A DNA stretch of 64,000 nt from Natrarchaeobius halalkaliphilus (GCF_003841485.1 NZ_REFY01000003.1:434001-498000); one strand, 5' to 3'; shown: positions 17,401-25,689, counted from the stretch's first letter. Notes: generated from the letters alone by a model not told the origin. Made by a program: numbers and translations.

Positions 17401-17509
17401 CGTTCTCGGTGACGGTACGCACTCGAGCGGGATAAGGATGCGACTCGACGGGAGCACGAACCGAACGGTGGTACGCTCGAGGACTCGATCCGTTGGTTCG
17501 ATCGGACCG

Positions 17510-18205
17510 TTATTCGTCCGTGACCAGCCGCTCGATCATCCCCGAGACGAACGCCAGTTCGTCCTCGTTGACGCCGTGGCCCATGCCCTCGTAGATTCGT
17601 TCGGTGACGTCGGCCGAAAGCGCCTCGAGAACGCGCGTCGTCTCGTGAACGCGCTCTTTGGGAATGTGCGGGTCGACGTCGCTGCAGCCGAGGAACGCGG
17701 GCATCCCCTCGAAAGTGGCGTCGTTTTCGGTTCCGTGCGCGTACTCCTCAACGTCGACCGACTCACCGATGAGGCCGCCGCTCAGGGCGACGATCCCGCC
17801 GTAGCGGCGGGGATTTCGGGCGACGAACTCGCTCGCGAGGCAGGCACCCTGCGAAAAACCGAGCACGACGACGCGGTCGGTCGGAACCCCGGCCGTCACG
17901 GCCTCGTCGATCGCGTCCGCGATCGCGCGTAATCCCGAGGTTCGGCCCGGCTCGTTGGACTCGACGGGAGCGAGAAACGAGTTCGGATACCACTCGTTGC
18001 GTGCCGCCTGTGGCGCGAGGAGGGCGACGCCGTCTTCGTGGATCTCCTCTCCCATCCCGAGGATGCTTCGGGCGGTCGCTCCGCGACCGTGAACGAGCAC
18101 GACGGCCGCTTCGCTCTCCTCGAGTGGCGTGCCTGCCGCGACGAGCGGCTGATCCTGGTGTGGCCCTTCCACGTCGTCCGGACCGGCGGCCGATCCGGCG
18201 GTCAT
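17510..18205 (-). CDS. alpha/beta-hydrolase, carboxylesterase/phospholipase family (MhqD/YpfH-like)
   Basis: 231 residues of the COG0400 esterase family. It shows AAVVLVHGRGATARSIL (oxyanion loop), VVLGFSQGACLASEFVAR with the nucleophile Ser, GCSDVDPHIPKERV with the acidic residue, and EGMGHGVNEDEL with the catalytic His. It is the last gene of a three-gene minus-strand operon: flavoprotein, VOC protein, esterase. Its ATG overlaps the VOC stop by four bases. The VOC-plus-esterase pair is the same as MhqO-MhqD in Bacillus, which protect from quinones and electrophiles; the transfer of that role is inference. Confidence 0.85.
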   Translation of the reverse strand: MTAGSAAGPDDVEGPHQDQPLVAAGTPLEESEAAVVLVHGRGATARSILGMGEEIHEDGVALLAPQAARNEWYPNSFLAPVESNEPGRTSGLRAIADAIDEAVTAGVPTDRVVVLGFSQGACLASEFVARNPRRYGGIVALSGGLIGESVDVEEYAHGTENDATFEGMPAFLGCSDVDPHIPKERVHETTRVLEALSADVTERIYEGMGHGVNEDELAFVSGMIERLVTDE

Positions 18206-18825
18206 TCGACGCCGCCCACCCCCGCGCTCGCGTCGGGGAGGTCGTGTTTGACGACCTCGAGTCCGAGTTCCTCGATCGCTCCACTGAGATGTTCGTCTTT
18301 CGCGTAGTCCGAACCGTCCTCTTCACGAAGACGCTGGGCCGTCGCCAGCACTTCGGCGCGGCGGTCGTTCGGGATCTCGTACTTGTCCGTACTGATCTCG
18401 ATGACGAGACCGTTATTGTCGTTGGTGTAGATTGAGTGGAAGATTCCGCGGTCGAAGACGTTGTAGCGGTGACCCGCGTCCTCGAGTGCGTTCATCACGT
18501 CCTCGTACTCATCGGGATCGACGCTGAAGCAGAGGTGATGGACCGCTCCGACGCCCCCGCGCTGGCCGCGTCGGTTCGACGGACGGTCGTCGCTGACGAA
18601 GAACGTCAGGATGCGACCGTCCCCGGTGTCGAAAAAGAGGTGCGTCTGGGAAGGATCGTCGAGGTTCGGCTGTCGAAGGACGAGGGGCATTCCGAGCAGG
18701 TCGCGATAGAACGCGACGGTATCCTCCTCGTTGCTCCCCCAGATCGTGATGTGATCGGTCCCCGTCGTGTGGAACGGACTCTCTGGCAGTTCGGCCGTGA
18801 TCGGATTGTTGGTTTTTTCTGACAT
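18202..18825 (-). CDS. VOC-family protein, ring-cleaving dioxygenase/glyoxalase-like (MhqO/MhqA-like)
   Basis: 207 residues. One vicinal-oxygen-chelate module is clear: TTGTDHITIWGSNEEDTVAF with the first metal His, FYRDLLGMPLVLRQPN, LFFDTGDGRILTFFV, VGAVHHLCFSVDPDEYEDVM with the second metal His, and NGLVIEISTDKYEI with the Glu ligand. The rest is a charged helical tail. Bacterial MhqO/MhqA proteins have two modules and about 310 residues, so this is a shorter version. It overlaps the esterase gene (ATGA) and starts five bases after the flavoprotein stop. Predicted to open or detoxify quinone-type rings with Fe or Mn; substrate unknown. Confidence 0.8.
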   Translation of the reverse strand: MSEKTNNPITAELPESPFHTTGTDHITIWGSNEEDTVAFYRDLLGMPLVLRQPNLDDPSQTHLFFDTGDGRILTFFVSDDRPSNRRGQRGGVGAVHHLCFSVDPDEYEDVMNALEDAGHRYNVFDRGIFHSIYTNDNNGLVIEISTDKYEIPNDRRAEVLATAQRLREEDGSDYAKDEHLSGAIEELGLEVVKHDLPDASAGVGGVE

Positions 18826-18830
18826 TTAAT

Positions 18831-19451
18831 TCACTCCGCGAGTACTTCACCGAAGACGCGTCCGGCGTCGTCGGGAACATCGAAGTCGTGGAACCGAGCG
18901 CCGCGAACCGTCGAAAGAATGTTCAGTGCCGCGGCGGCACCGTCACCGACGGCGATCGCTGCCTGCCACTCCTCCGGACGGATCATCGCACCGGTGGCGT
19001 ACACGCCGTCGACGCTCGTTTCCATGTTCACGCCGACGTCTACGACGTCCGTCGACGTAAATTCACAGCCAAGATCCTCCGCCAGCTTGCGGTCGGCACC
19101 GGTAGCCAACACGACGTAGTCGGATTCGTCGATCCCGTCCGCGGTTTCGACTGCGAACCCGCCGTCGACGATCTCGATGGTAGTCACCGGCTCGCCCTGT
19201 CGTCGATCGACGCCGAAGTCGTCGACCTGCTGGCGCGCAGTGGCCATGAACTCGCTTCCACCGACCGATCCGACGCCCAGATAGTTGAACAGGTGGGCCT
19301 TGTGCATCCACGTCTCGTCCGTGTCGAACACCGTCGTCTCCAGGCCGTTTTTCGCCGTAAAGAGCGCGGCGCTCAAACCGGCGGGTCCACCACCGACGAC
19401 GATCACCGACGCTTTTCGTTCTCCGTCGCTCGCTGTCGTCTCGTTGCTCAC
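18831..19451 (-). CDS. single-domain FAD-dependent oxidoreductase (thioredoxin-reductase-like without CxxC)
   Basis: 206 residues, GTG start. FAD-binding marks are complete: SVIVVGGGPAGLSAALFTAK, the strand YVVLATGADRKLAED and the C-terminal DGVYATGAMIRPEEWQAAIA with the second FAD-binding Gly-Ala/Asp-like loop. The NAD(P)H domain of thioredoxin reductase is absent and so is the redox CxxC, so it may take electrons from a bound substrate or reduce one directly. It is the first gene of the flavoprotein-VOC-esterase operon. A 14-bp palindrome lies 62-75 bases upstream of its start and could be the control site. Confidence 0.8.
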   Translation of the reverse strand: MSNETTASDGERKASVIVVGGGPAGLSAALFTAKNGLETTVFDTDETWMHKAHLFNYLGVGSVGGSEFMATARQQVDDFGVDRRQGEPVTTIEIVDGGFAVETADGIDESDYVVLATGADRKLAEDLGCEFTSTDVVDVGVNMETSVDGVYATGAMIRPEEWQAAIAVGDGAAAALNILSTVRGARFHDFDVPDDAGRVFGEVLAE

Positions 19452-19512
19452 GTGTGGTTACACAATGTTACTGCACGGCTATGAACCTAGTAGAGACTCC
19501 GGAACAACTACG

Positions 19513-19526
19513 TAACACTCGTGTTA
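19513..19526. promoter_or_regulatory. 14-bp palindrome upstream of the flavoprotein-VOC-esterase operon
   Basis: TAACACTCGTGTTA, arms of six bases with a two-base centre, 62-75 bases before the GTG of the flavoprotein gene (reading leftward). A TTCATAG element near 19483-19489 could be the TATA box, putting the palindrome just upstream of it, where an activator or repressor could bind. Candidate operator only. Confidence 0.35.
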
Positions 19527-19676
19527 GTGGCTCGACGCGCTTCGTCTCGTTGAATCGAACGGAGATCTGTCGTCGGCCGCTCGTGAATGCAGAGACAAAC
19601 TCCGACAAGTGGACGTGAAATGGGAATCCACATATATCGGGGAATGCTTTTACTTTCGCCCACCGTACACCGAGGT

Positions 19677-19907
19677 ATGTCAGACGTAGCGCTTGACGAC
19701 CGTGGTCGTCTCACGCTCCCGAAGGAGGTCCGAGAGCGATACGGGGACCGATATCACGTCGTTCAGCTTCCCGACGGTGTCAAACTGGTTCCCGTCGCCG
19801 ACGACCCGCTCGAGGCCCTCAGGGACGAATTCGCGGACGTCGAAAAATCGGTCGACGAGCTCCGTGAAGAAGCGCGCAATGCAGCGCTCGACGAGGCCGG
19901 ACGATAG
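19677..19907 (+). CDS. vapB: antitoxin VapB, AbrB/SpoVT family
   Basis: 76 residues. The N-terminus is a swapped-hairpin AbrB DNA-binding domain (SDVALDDRGRLTLPKEVRER, then YHVVQLPDGVKLVPV), followed by a helical C-terminus (EFADVEKSVDELREEARNAA) that should wrap the toxin. It abuts the PIN gene with no intervening base. The ATG at 19677 is favoured by a TATA-like CTTTTACT at about 19647-19654 and by domain fit; the frame is open from 19587. It should neutralise VapC and repress its own promoter. Confidence 0.85.
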   Translation: MSDVALDDRGRLTLPKEVRERYGDRYHVVQLPDGVKLVPVADDPLEALRDEFADVEKSVDELREEARNAALDEAGR

Positions 19908-20282
19908 ATGTATGCGGAAACCGACTTCCTTCTCGCACTGATTAAGGACGATGACTGGCTCGGCGAGGCCGCCGAGTCGGCGTACCGGGAACACCGTGAC
20001 GAGTTGTGGACGTCACAGTTCACGCTCGTCGAACTCCTGATGGTCGCCTATCGCGAGGACCGGGACACCGAACGTGTCGTCACGAACGCCGCCACCCTCG
20101 TCGAGGTACGTGGTGATGTAGAGACCGTCGTCTCCGCAGCAACCTACGTCGAAGACCACGGGTTCACACCGTTCGATGCGCTCCACCTCGTCGAATCAGA
20201 CGGTGATACCATCGTTTCTAGCGACGGCACGTATGACGACGTTACACCGCGTCTCGATCTGAAAACGGTCACCGAGGAGTGA
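19908..20282 (+). CDS. vapC: toxin VapC, PIN-domain ribonuclease
   Basis: 124-residue PIN domain. The acidic metal-binding residues are in place: Asp in MYAETDFLLALI, Glu in FTLVELLMVAYRE, Asp in FTPFDALHLVESDG and Asp in IVSSDGTYDDV. It is expected to be an RNase held inactive by VapB; the target RNA cannot be told from sequence. The start codon follows directly on the vapB stop. The pair sits just before rfcL, which starts 43 bases later on the same strand. Confidence 0.88.
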   Translation: MYAETDFLLALIKDDDWLGEAAESAYREHRDELWTSQFTLVELLMVAYREDRDTERVVTNAATLVEVRGDVETVVSAATYVEDHGFTPFDALHLVESDGDTIVSSDGTYDDVTPRLDLKTVTEE

Positions 20283-20325
20283 CGCTCCGCAACCACTAAA
20301 CGCGACTCACACCAACCATCTCTCA

Positions 20326-21876
20326 ATGAGCGACTGGACCGAGAAGTACCGTCCGACCACGCTGTCGGAGGTACGTGGGAACAACAAAGCTCGTGATACG
20401 CTCGAGGAATGGGCCAGAGGCTGGGACGACCACCGGAAGGCGGTGATCGTCCACGGGAGCCCGGGTGTGGGGAAAACCTCGGCTGCACACGCGCTCGCCA
20501 ACGATCTGGGATGGCCGGTGATGGAGCTCAACGCCAGCGACAACCGCCAGGCCGACGTGATCGAGCGTGTTGCAGGCGAGGCCTCGAAAAGCGGTACGCT
20601 CACTGCCGGCGAATCGGGACGGCGACTCGTTATTCTGGACGAGGCCGATAACTTTCACGGCAACGCCGACTACGGTGGCTCTCGAGAAGTCACGCGGCTC
20701 GTCAAGGACGCGAGCCAGCCGGTCGTACTGGTCGCCAACGAGTTCTACGATATGAGTCAGTCGTTGCGAAACGCCTGCGAAACGATCGAGTTTCGCGACG
20801 TCTCGGCGCGGTCGATCGTACCGGTTCTCCGGGACATCTGCAGACGAGAAGGCGTCGAGTTCGACGAGGCGGCGCTCGAGAAGATCGCTGAGTCGACGAG
20901 TGGCGACCTGCGCTCTGCGGTCAACGATCTCCAGGCGGTCGCTGAAGAAACCGACCAGCTGACCGTCGAAGACGTGGTTACGGGAGAACGCGATCGGACG
21001 GAGGGGATTTTCGACTTTCTCGACGCGCTCATCAAAGAAGAAAACGCCGAGGGGGCGCTTCGTGCGTCATACGACGTCGACGAGACGCCGGACGAACTCC
21101 TCAACTGGATCGAGGACAACGTGCCGAAAGATTATCACGGAGCGGAGCTCGCTGATGCCTACGAGTTCCTCTCCAACGCCGACCGCTGGCTCGGCCGTGT
21201 TCGGGCCACGCAGGAGTACTCGTTCTGGCGGTACGCGACGGACAACATGACCGCGGGCGTCGCCGCGTCCCGACGCGAGGACAAAGGCGGGTGGACTCGC
21301 TATGGTCCGCCGAGTTACTGGTCGAAACTCGGACGAACCAAGGGAACGCGAAACACCCGCGATGCGATCGCTGAGCGTATCGCAGAGCGGCAAGGAACGA
21401 GCGTTGCGACGGCACGACGGGAGATATTGCCGTTCCTCTCGTCGATGACCCACCACTGTCGAAACCGTGATCTAACGGTTCGTATGGCGGCGACATACGA
21501 GCTGGACGAGAGCGAGGTCTCGTTCGTCACCGAAAGTGGAAAGGACACCAACAAGGTCCAGTCGATCGTCGAAGACGCAGAAGCACTCCGCACGCGAGAG
21601 ACGGTCGAGCACTCGGGATCGGCGTTCTTCGGGGGCGATGCCGCGAACGGTGATGGAGAAAGCCAGGCGGGAGAGACGGAACGCACAGCAGGTGCCATGG
21701 AGGACGACGACGGTGGGAGTCAGGAGACGCTTACGACTGCGAGCGACGCGAACGAACCCGATGGACGAGGGAACGTGTCTGACTCGGGGTCGCAAGGGAA
21801 CGACGTGGATCACGAACAGACCGCCGACTCGCGTTCACAGGACGACGATCAGTCCGGACTGAGCGATTTCTTCTAA
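20326..21876 (+). CDS. rfcL: replication factor C large subunit
   Basis: Large subunit of the clamp loader; partner of RfcS. The 516 residues begin MSDWTEKYRPTTLSEVRGNN and have Walker A VHGSPGVGKTSAAHALA, VMELNASDNRQADVIE, Walker B RLVILDEADNFHGNADYGG, and sensor 2 TSGDLRSAVNDLQAV. The collar domain is followed by a long acidic, low-complexity tail (about 430-505). The last residues QSGLSDFF are a PCNA-interacting PIP box, which fits a clamp loader. It starts 43 bases after vapC, so some read-through is possible. Confidence 0.96.
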   Translation: MSDWTEKYRPTTLSEVRGNNKARDTLEEWARGWDDHRKAVIVHGSPGVGKTSAAHALANDLGWPVMELNASDNRQADVIERVAGEASKSGTLTAGESGRRLVILDEADNFHGNADYGGSREVTRLVKDASQPVVLVANEFYDMSQSLRNACETIEFRDVSARSIVPVLRDICRREGVEFDEAALEKIAESTSGDLRSAVNDLQAVAEETDQLTVEDVVTGERDRTEGIFDFLDALIKEENAEGALRASYDVDETPDELLNWIEDNVPKDYHGAELADAYEFLSNADRWLGRVRATQEYSFWRYATDNMTAGVAASRREDKGGWTRYGPPSYWSKLGRTKGTRNTRDAIAERIAERQGTSVATARREILPFLSSMTHHCRNRDLTVRMAATYELDESEVSFVTESGKDTNKVQSIVEDAEALRTRETVEHSGSAFFGGDAANGDGESQAGETERTAGAMEDDDGGSQETLTTASDANEPDGRGNVSDSGSQGNDVDHEQTADSRSQDDDQSGLSDFF

Positions 21877-21893
21877 CGGCTCTCCGCTCGACC

Positions 21894-23135
21894 TCACAGC
21901 AGTCCAACGTCTTCACCGACGGTCCGGAAGGCCTCGAGACAGGTGACGATGTCCGCTTCATCGTGAGACGCCATCGGCGCGATGCGGACCCGCGTTTCGT
22001 CGCCGGACGTGACGGAGTGACCGAGCAGCGACGCGACGACGCCCCGATCACGAAGCCCCTGAACGAGCAACCGGGCGTCGGAACGGTCCTCGACGGCGAG
22101 CGGAAGGATCTGAGAATCGCCGGGGGCGTCGAACCCCATCGTCTTCAAGCCGTCGCGCAGATGGGCGACGTTGTTCCAGAGGCGTTCTCTGAGGTCGGTG
22201 TGTCGGGCGAGGTGTAACGCCTCACTTGCCGCAGCGGCCGATGGTGGTGCCAGTCCAGCAGAGGAAAGGAAGGGGCGCGCCTCGGAGATCAGACACTCGA
22301 TCAACGCGTCGCTACCGGCGACGTAACCGCCCTGGCTAGCCAGCGCCTTCGAAAACGTTCCAACCTGGACGTGGACACGCTCTTCGAGTCCGTCGGCCTG
22401 AACGATGCCACCGCCGTCCGCGTAGAGGCCCGTCGCGTCGCTTTCGTCGACCAAAAGCCATGCCCCGAACTCCCCGGCCACATCAGCGAGCTCCGAAAGC
22501 GGAGCGACGGAGCCGTCCGCCTCGAAGACGGAATCGGTGGCGATCAGCCACGATTCGTGCGCGCCCGCGTCGGTCCTCGGGCCGCCGTCGGTGCTCACTT
22601 CGACGTGTTCCGCCCTCGTTTCCATCTCCGATCGGAGACTGGACGGATCACGATGGTCGTACGCTACGGTCTCACAGTCGGTAAGTCGACAGCCGTCGAT
22701 CAGGCTCGCGCGAGTTCGCTCGTCTACGAAGACGACATCGGGTTCGAGTGCCGTGATCGCCCCGATACTCGCCGCGTATCCCGACGAAAACGTCAGTGAG
22801 CGGTCGGTCGATTTCGTCTCCGCCAGCAGCCGCTCGAGGTCGTGATGAACCATCGTATCGCCGGTAACGGGACGGCTCGAACCCGCCCCCGTCCCCACCG
22901 TCGCCGCAGCCTGTCTGGCCGCGTCCTGAACCCGCTGGTCGTCGGTCAGCCCGAGGTAGTTGTCCGAAGCGAACACCAGCGCCTCTTCGGACTCGAGAAC
23001 CGGGAGTCCGCCGCCGGACGGTTCCGCGAAGTATCCGCGCTCTGCGACGCGATCGACGGGCGACAGCGTCCGTCTTTGCTCGTGCTTCTCGAGGGTCGCC
23101 AACCGGTCCTCGAGATCGAACCCGCGATGTTCCAT
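21894..23135 (-). CDS. alpha-oxoamine synthase family protein (BioF/KBL-like) with altered active site
   Basis: 413 residues of fold-type I PLP enzyme, most like 8-amino-7-oxononanoate synthase or glycine C-acetyltransferase. Seen: FASDNYLGLTDDQRVQDAAR, GTGAGSSRPVTGDTMVHHDL, FSSGYAASIGAI, and the PLP lysine in VGTFSKALASQGGYVAGS. However, two active-site His of the family are replaced: the L-S-H-A-S segment reads ERTRASLIDG, and the D-[DE]-A-H-G-T-G segment reads VDESDATGLYADGGG. The pyridine-binding Asp remains. It stands alone, without bioA, bioB or bioD, and converges on rfcL. It may use another substrate or be inactive. The ATG at 23135 is preferred to one eight codons upstream. Confidence 0.75.
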   Translation of the reverse strand: MEHRGFDLEDRLATLEKHEQRRTLSPVDRVAERGYFAEPSGGGLPVLESEEALVFASDNYLGLTDDQRVQDAARQAAATVGTGAGSSRPVTGDTMVHHDLERLLAETKSTDRSLTFSSGYAASIGAITALEPDVVFVDERTRASLIDGCRLTDCETVAYDHRDPSSLRSEMETRAEHVEVSTDGGPRTDAGAHESWLIATDSVFEADGSVAPLSELADVAGEFGAWLLVDESDATGLYADGGGIVQADGLEERVHVQVGTFSKALASQGGYVAGSDALIECLISEARPFLSSAGLAPPSAAAASEALHLARHTDLRERLWNNVAHLRDGLKTMGFDAPGDSQILPLAVEDRSDARLLVQGLRDRGVVASLLGHSVTSGDETRVRIAPMASHDEADIVTCLEAFRTVGEDVGLL

Positions 23136-23318
23136 TCGGGTGGATGAAATCAGTCCCACGCTTTCACTTTCACGGTTCCGTTCCGTCAGTCGGGTCCCTC
23201 CTCGCGCGACCGGACGCCGTGACCGATCGACCGTGGATATCCGTCGGTAGTTCGAGACCGATCAACGCCAGCCGGTAACCGGTAGATGGAAAACCACAGC
23301 TGACTGGTGTCGCGAGTT

Positions 23319-23888
23319 CTACTCGGTTTCGACTTCGATATCACCGGCTTGCGCTGCCTCGTGGTAGGAGCAGATGTAGACTGCCATCTCTTCGGATGCG
23401 ACGACGCCCTCGAGCGTCGTCTCTTCGCCTTCTTCACCGACGTCGTCGCTCACGTAGTCGTCGACGACCTCGTCGTTCTCGTCCCGGATCTCGAGGTTGT
23501 GCACAACGTCATCGGCGTTCACCCACCTGAAGTCGTACTCCTGCCCCTCGATGAGGGTGATCGTCGGATTGTCTTCGTCGGCGATCATCTCCGGCTCGAG
23601 GCCGGACCAGGCTTCGATGCGTCCCTCGAAGTAGAACTCCCCGACGTCGGCCCATTCGCCGTTACCGGTTTCCTCGTCCGGTTCGCCATTCTCTTCGGAC
23701 TCGTCAGTGTCTTCTTCCGTTTCGGACTCGTCAGTGTCTTCTTCCGGTTCAGCCTCACCGAGATCATCTGCTGAGGGTTCGTCGTCGGCTTCCCCTTCCT
23801 CACCCGGTCCCCCACATCCCGCGAGGGCAGTCACGCCGGCAGTTCCGGCGAGCAACAATGCGGTTCGTCGGGTAACTCGGTCGGTCAT
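23319..23888 (-). CDS. cupredoxin-like lipoprotein (paralogue of the gene at 16.9 kb)
   Basis: 189 residues from ATG 23888, preceded by a TATA-like CCTTTACTAT about 30 bases upstream. The signal is twin-arginine with lipobox (RVTRRTALLLAGTAG, then ALAGC). Next is an acidic Glu/Asp/Ser linker (about 30-75) containing an internal tandem repeat of nine residues. The C-terminal domain repeats the layout of the 16.9-kb protein: ITLIEGQEYDFRWVNADDVV, HNLEIRD, and VYICSYHEAAQAGDIEVE with Cys-x2-His but no Met. Likely an anchored extracellular copper or redox protein; its partner is unknown. Confidence 0.7.
   Translation of the reverse strand: MTDRVTRRTALLLAGTAGVTALAGCGGPGEEGEADDEPSADDLGEAEPEEDTDESETEEDTDESEENGEPDEETGNGEWADVGEFYFEGRIEAWSGLEPEMIADEDNPTITLIEGQEYDFRWVNADDVVHNLEIRDENDEVVDDYVSDDVGEEGEETTLEGVVASEEMAVYICSYHEAAQAGDIEVETE
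23694..23746. repeat. 27-bp tandem repeat in the acidic linker of the cupredoxin-like gene
   Basis: A 26-base sequence at 23694-23719 is repeated exactly at 23721-23746 (period 27 bases, nine codons). It encodes T-D-E-S-E-x-E-E-D-type units. Such exact tandem copies can change number by slippage. Confidence 0.7.
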
Positions 23889-23972
23889 CACTCGATTTGT
23901 CACCGAGAACGATAGTAAAGGCCTATTGACGAGCAACGGAAAGTCAAAAAATTTCAAAACCGACCGCGGTCG

Positions 23973-25130
23973 TCAGTCGTTTTCCTCGACGAACGTCTCT
24001 ATTCTCGCCAGCGCTTCCCGAAGTTCCTCGAGTCCGGTTGCATAGGACACGCGAAGGTGACCTGTACCGCCCTCACCGAACACGTCGCCGGGAACGACCG
24101 CGACGCCCTGTTCGTGTAGAACCTCTTCAGCGAACTCGGTTGCACTGACGCCCGCTGGCACCTCGGGGAAACAGTAGAACGCGCCCTTGGCCTCGAAGAC
24201 GTCCATCCCGATCTCACGGAACCGTGAGAGGACGAACCGACGCCTGCGGTCGTACTGATCGACCATCTCCCGAACGTCATCGTGACAGGATTCGAGGGCC
24301 TCGAGTGCGGCGTACTGGGCAGTAGTCGGCGCCGAAAGCATGGTGTACTGGTGGATCCTGTTCATCGCACCGATGACGTCGGTCGGACCGAGCGCGTAGC
24401 CCAGACGGAGACCGGTCATCGCGTGGGCCTTCGAGAAGCCGTTGAAGACGACGGTTCGCTCGCGCATGCCCGGTAACGTCGCGATCGATACGTGCTCACC
24501 GTCGTAGGTCAACTCGGCGTAGATCTCGTCCGAGAGGACTGTCAAACCATGCTCACGGGCGAACGCCGCGATCGGCTCGAGGTCGTCCTCGCGCATGATC
24601 GCACCCGTCGGATTGTTGGGATAACAGAGAACGAGCAGATCCGCGTCCGCAGCGCCTGCTTCCTCGAGGGCTCCGACAGTGAGTCGAAAGTCGTCGCCTT
24701 TGCTCGTCGGAACGGAGAGGACCTCGCCGCCGGCGAAGATCACACCCGGTTCGTAGGAAATGTAGGCCGGTTGGGCGATCGCGACCGTCTCACCCGGGTC
24801 GACGAGCGCCCGGAACGCGAGATCGACCGCTTCGCTCGCTCCGGCGGTCACGATGATCTGTTCGTCGGGATCGTACTCGAGGTCGAACCGATCGGAGACG
24901 TACGTCGAGATGGCGTCGCGGAGCTCGCGTTTCCCACGGTTTGCGGTATAGGACGTTTTCCCTTGCTCGAGGGAGGCGATCGCGGCGTCGCGTGCCGCCC
25001 ACGGCGTCGAGAAGTCCGGCTCGCCCACGCCGAGGGAGATGACGTCGTCGCGTTCCTCGGCTATCTCGAAGAACCGTCGGATTCCCGACGGCGGGACCGT
25101 CTTGACGCGCTCTGAAAGTTCGATCGTCAT
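23973..25130 (-). CDS. pyridoxal-phosphate aminotransferase, class I/II (aspartate/alanine type)
   Basis: 385 residues, class I fold. Seen: ISLGVGEPDFSTPWAARDA, YTANRGKRELRDAISTYV, TAGASEAVDLAFRAL, LCYPNNPTGAIM, VLSDEIYAELTYDG, the PLP lysine in VFNGFSKAHAMTGLRLGYA and the carboxylate-binding Arg in GHLRVSYATG. The amino acid specificity is not set by sequence; the subgroup is often called aspartate, aromatic or alanine transaminase. It starts two bases after the stop of an Lrp-family regulator on the same strand, so the pair is probably an operon in which the regulator senses an amino acid related to the reaction. Confidence 0.9.
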   Translation of the reverse strand: MTIELSERVKTVPPSGIRRFFEIAEERDDVISLGVGEPDFSTPWAARDAAIASLEQGKTSYTANRGKRELRDAISTYVSDRFDLEYDPDEQIIVTAGASEAVDLAFRALVDPGETVAIAQPAYISYEPGVIFAGGEVLSVPTSKGDDFRLTVGALEEAGAADADLLVLCYPNNPTGAIMREDDLEPIAAFAREHGLTVLSDEIYAELTYDGEHVSIATLPGMRERTVVFNGFSKAHAMTGLRLGYALGPTDVIGAMNRIHQYTMLSAPTTAQYAALEALESCHDDVREMVDQYDRRRRFVLSRFREIGMDVFEAKGAFYCFPEVPAGVSATEFAEEVLHEQGVAVVPGDVFGEGGTGHLRVSYATGLEELREALARIETFVEEND

Positions 25131-25132
25131 GG

Positions 25133-25618
25133 TCAGGGCGAGAACGAGAGTCTGTCGTCCTCATCGCCGTTCCCGAGTTCGATCCCGTTTTCCTTGTAGG
25201 AGGTCATCACGTAGTGAGTGACCGTCTGGGTTATCTCGGGAACGGGAGCGACCTTTTCGCTGACGAACTGGGAGACTTCGCGAATGGAGTCGCCTTCGAC
25301 CTCCATGTCGAAGTCGTAGTCGCCGCTGACCAGCCGCAGTGCTGTGACCTGTGGGAATCGTGCGAGGCGCTCAGCGATGTCACCGTATCCCGTCTCTCGG
25401 TCGAGTCTGACGTTCAACTCGACCTCGGCGCGGACGCGTTCGTCTTCCAGTTTGTCCCAGTCGACGACCGGCTGATATCCACAGATCACGCCTGCATCCT
25501 CGAGCTCTTCGATCACCGCGTCGACCTCCGACTCGTCGAGGTCGGTCATTCGCGCGATATCAGCCGTCGAATACCGCGCGTTCTCACGAAGGGACTCGAG
25601 CACCTCGCGTTCGCTCAT
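25133..25618 (-). CDS. Lrp/AsnC-family transcription regulator
   Basis: 161 residues. N-terminal winged helix (EREVLESLRENARYSTADIA, then LDESEVDAVIEELEDAGVI) and a C-terminal RAM-type ligand domain (VTALRLVSGDYDFDMEVEGD). The G-D-Y-D segment is the usual effector-binding turn. It lies two bases upstream of the aminotransferase and may control it and itself. The effector is unknown. Confidence 0.9.
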   Translation of the reverse strand: MSEREVLESLRENARYSTADIARMTDLDESEVDAVIEELEDAGVICGYQPVVDWDKLEDERVRAEVELNVRLDRETGYGDIAERLARFPQVTALRLVSGDYDFDMEVEGDSIREVSQFVSEKVAPVPEITQTVTHYVMTSYKENGIELGNGDEDDRLSFSP

Positions 25619-25689
25619 ACAATCCCGAAGCGCGAGCGCGAGTAAAAACGTTGTTGAATTCGGTCACGAACCGCCGGCGGACGCCTGGA

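Noticed and set aside
23694-23746. short CRISPR array
   Set aside because: The repeats are tandem without spacers and lie inside a coding region with a codon-multiple period.
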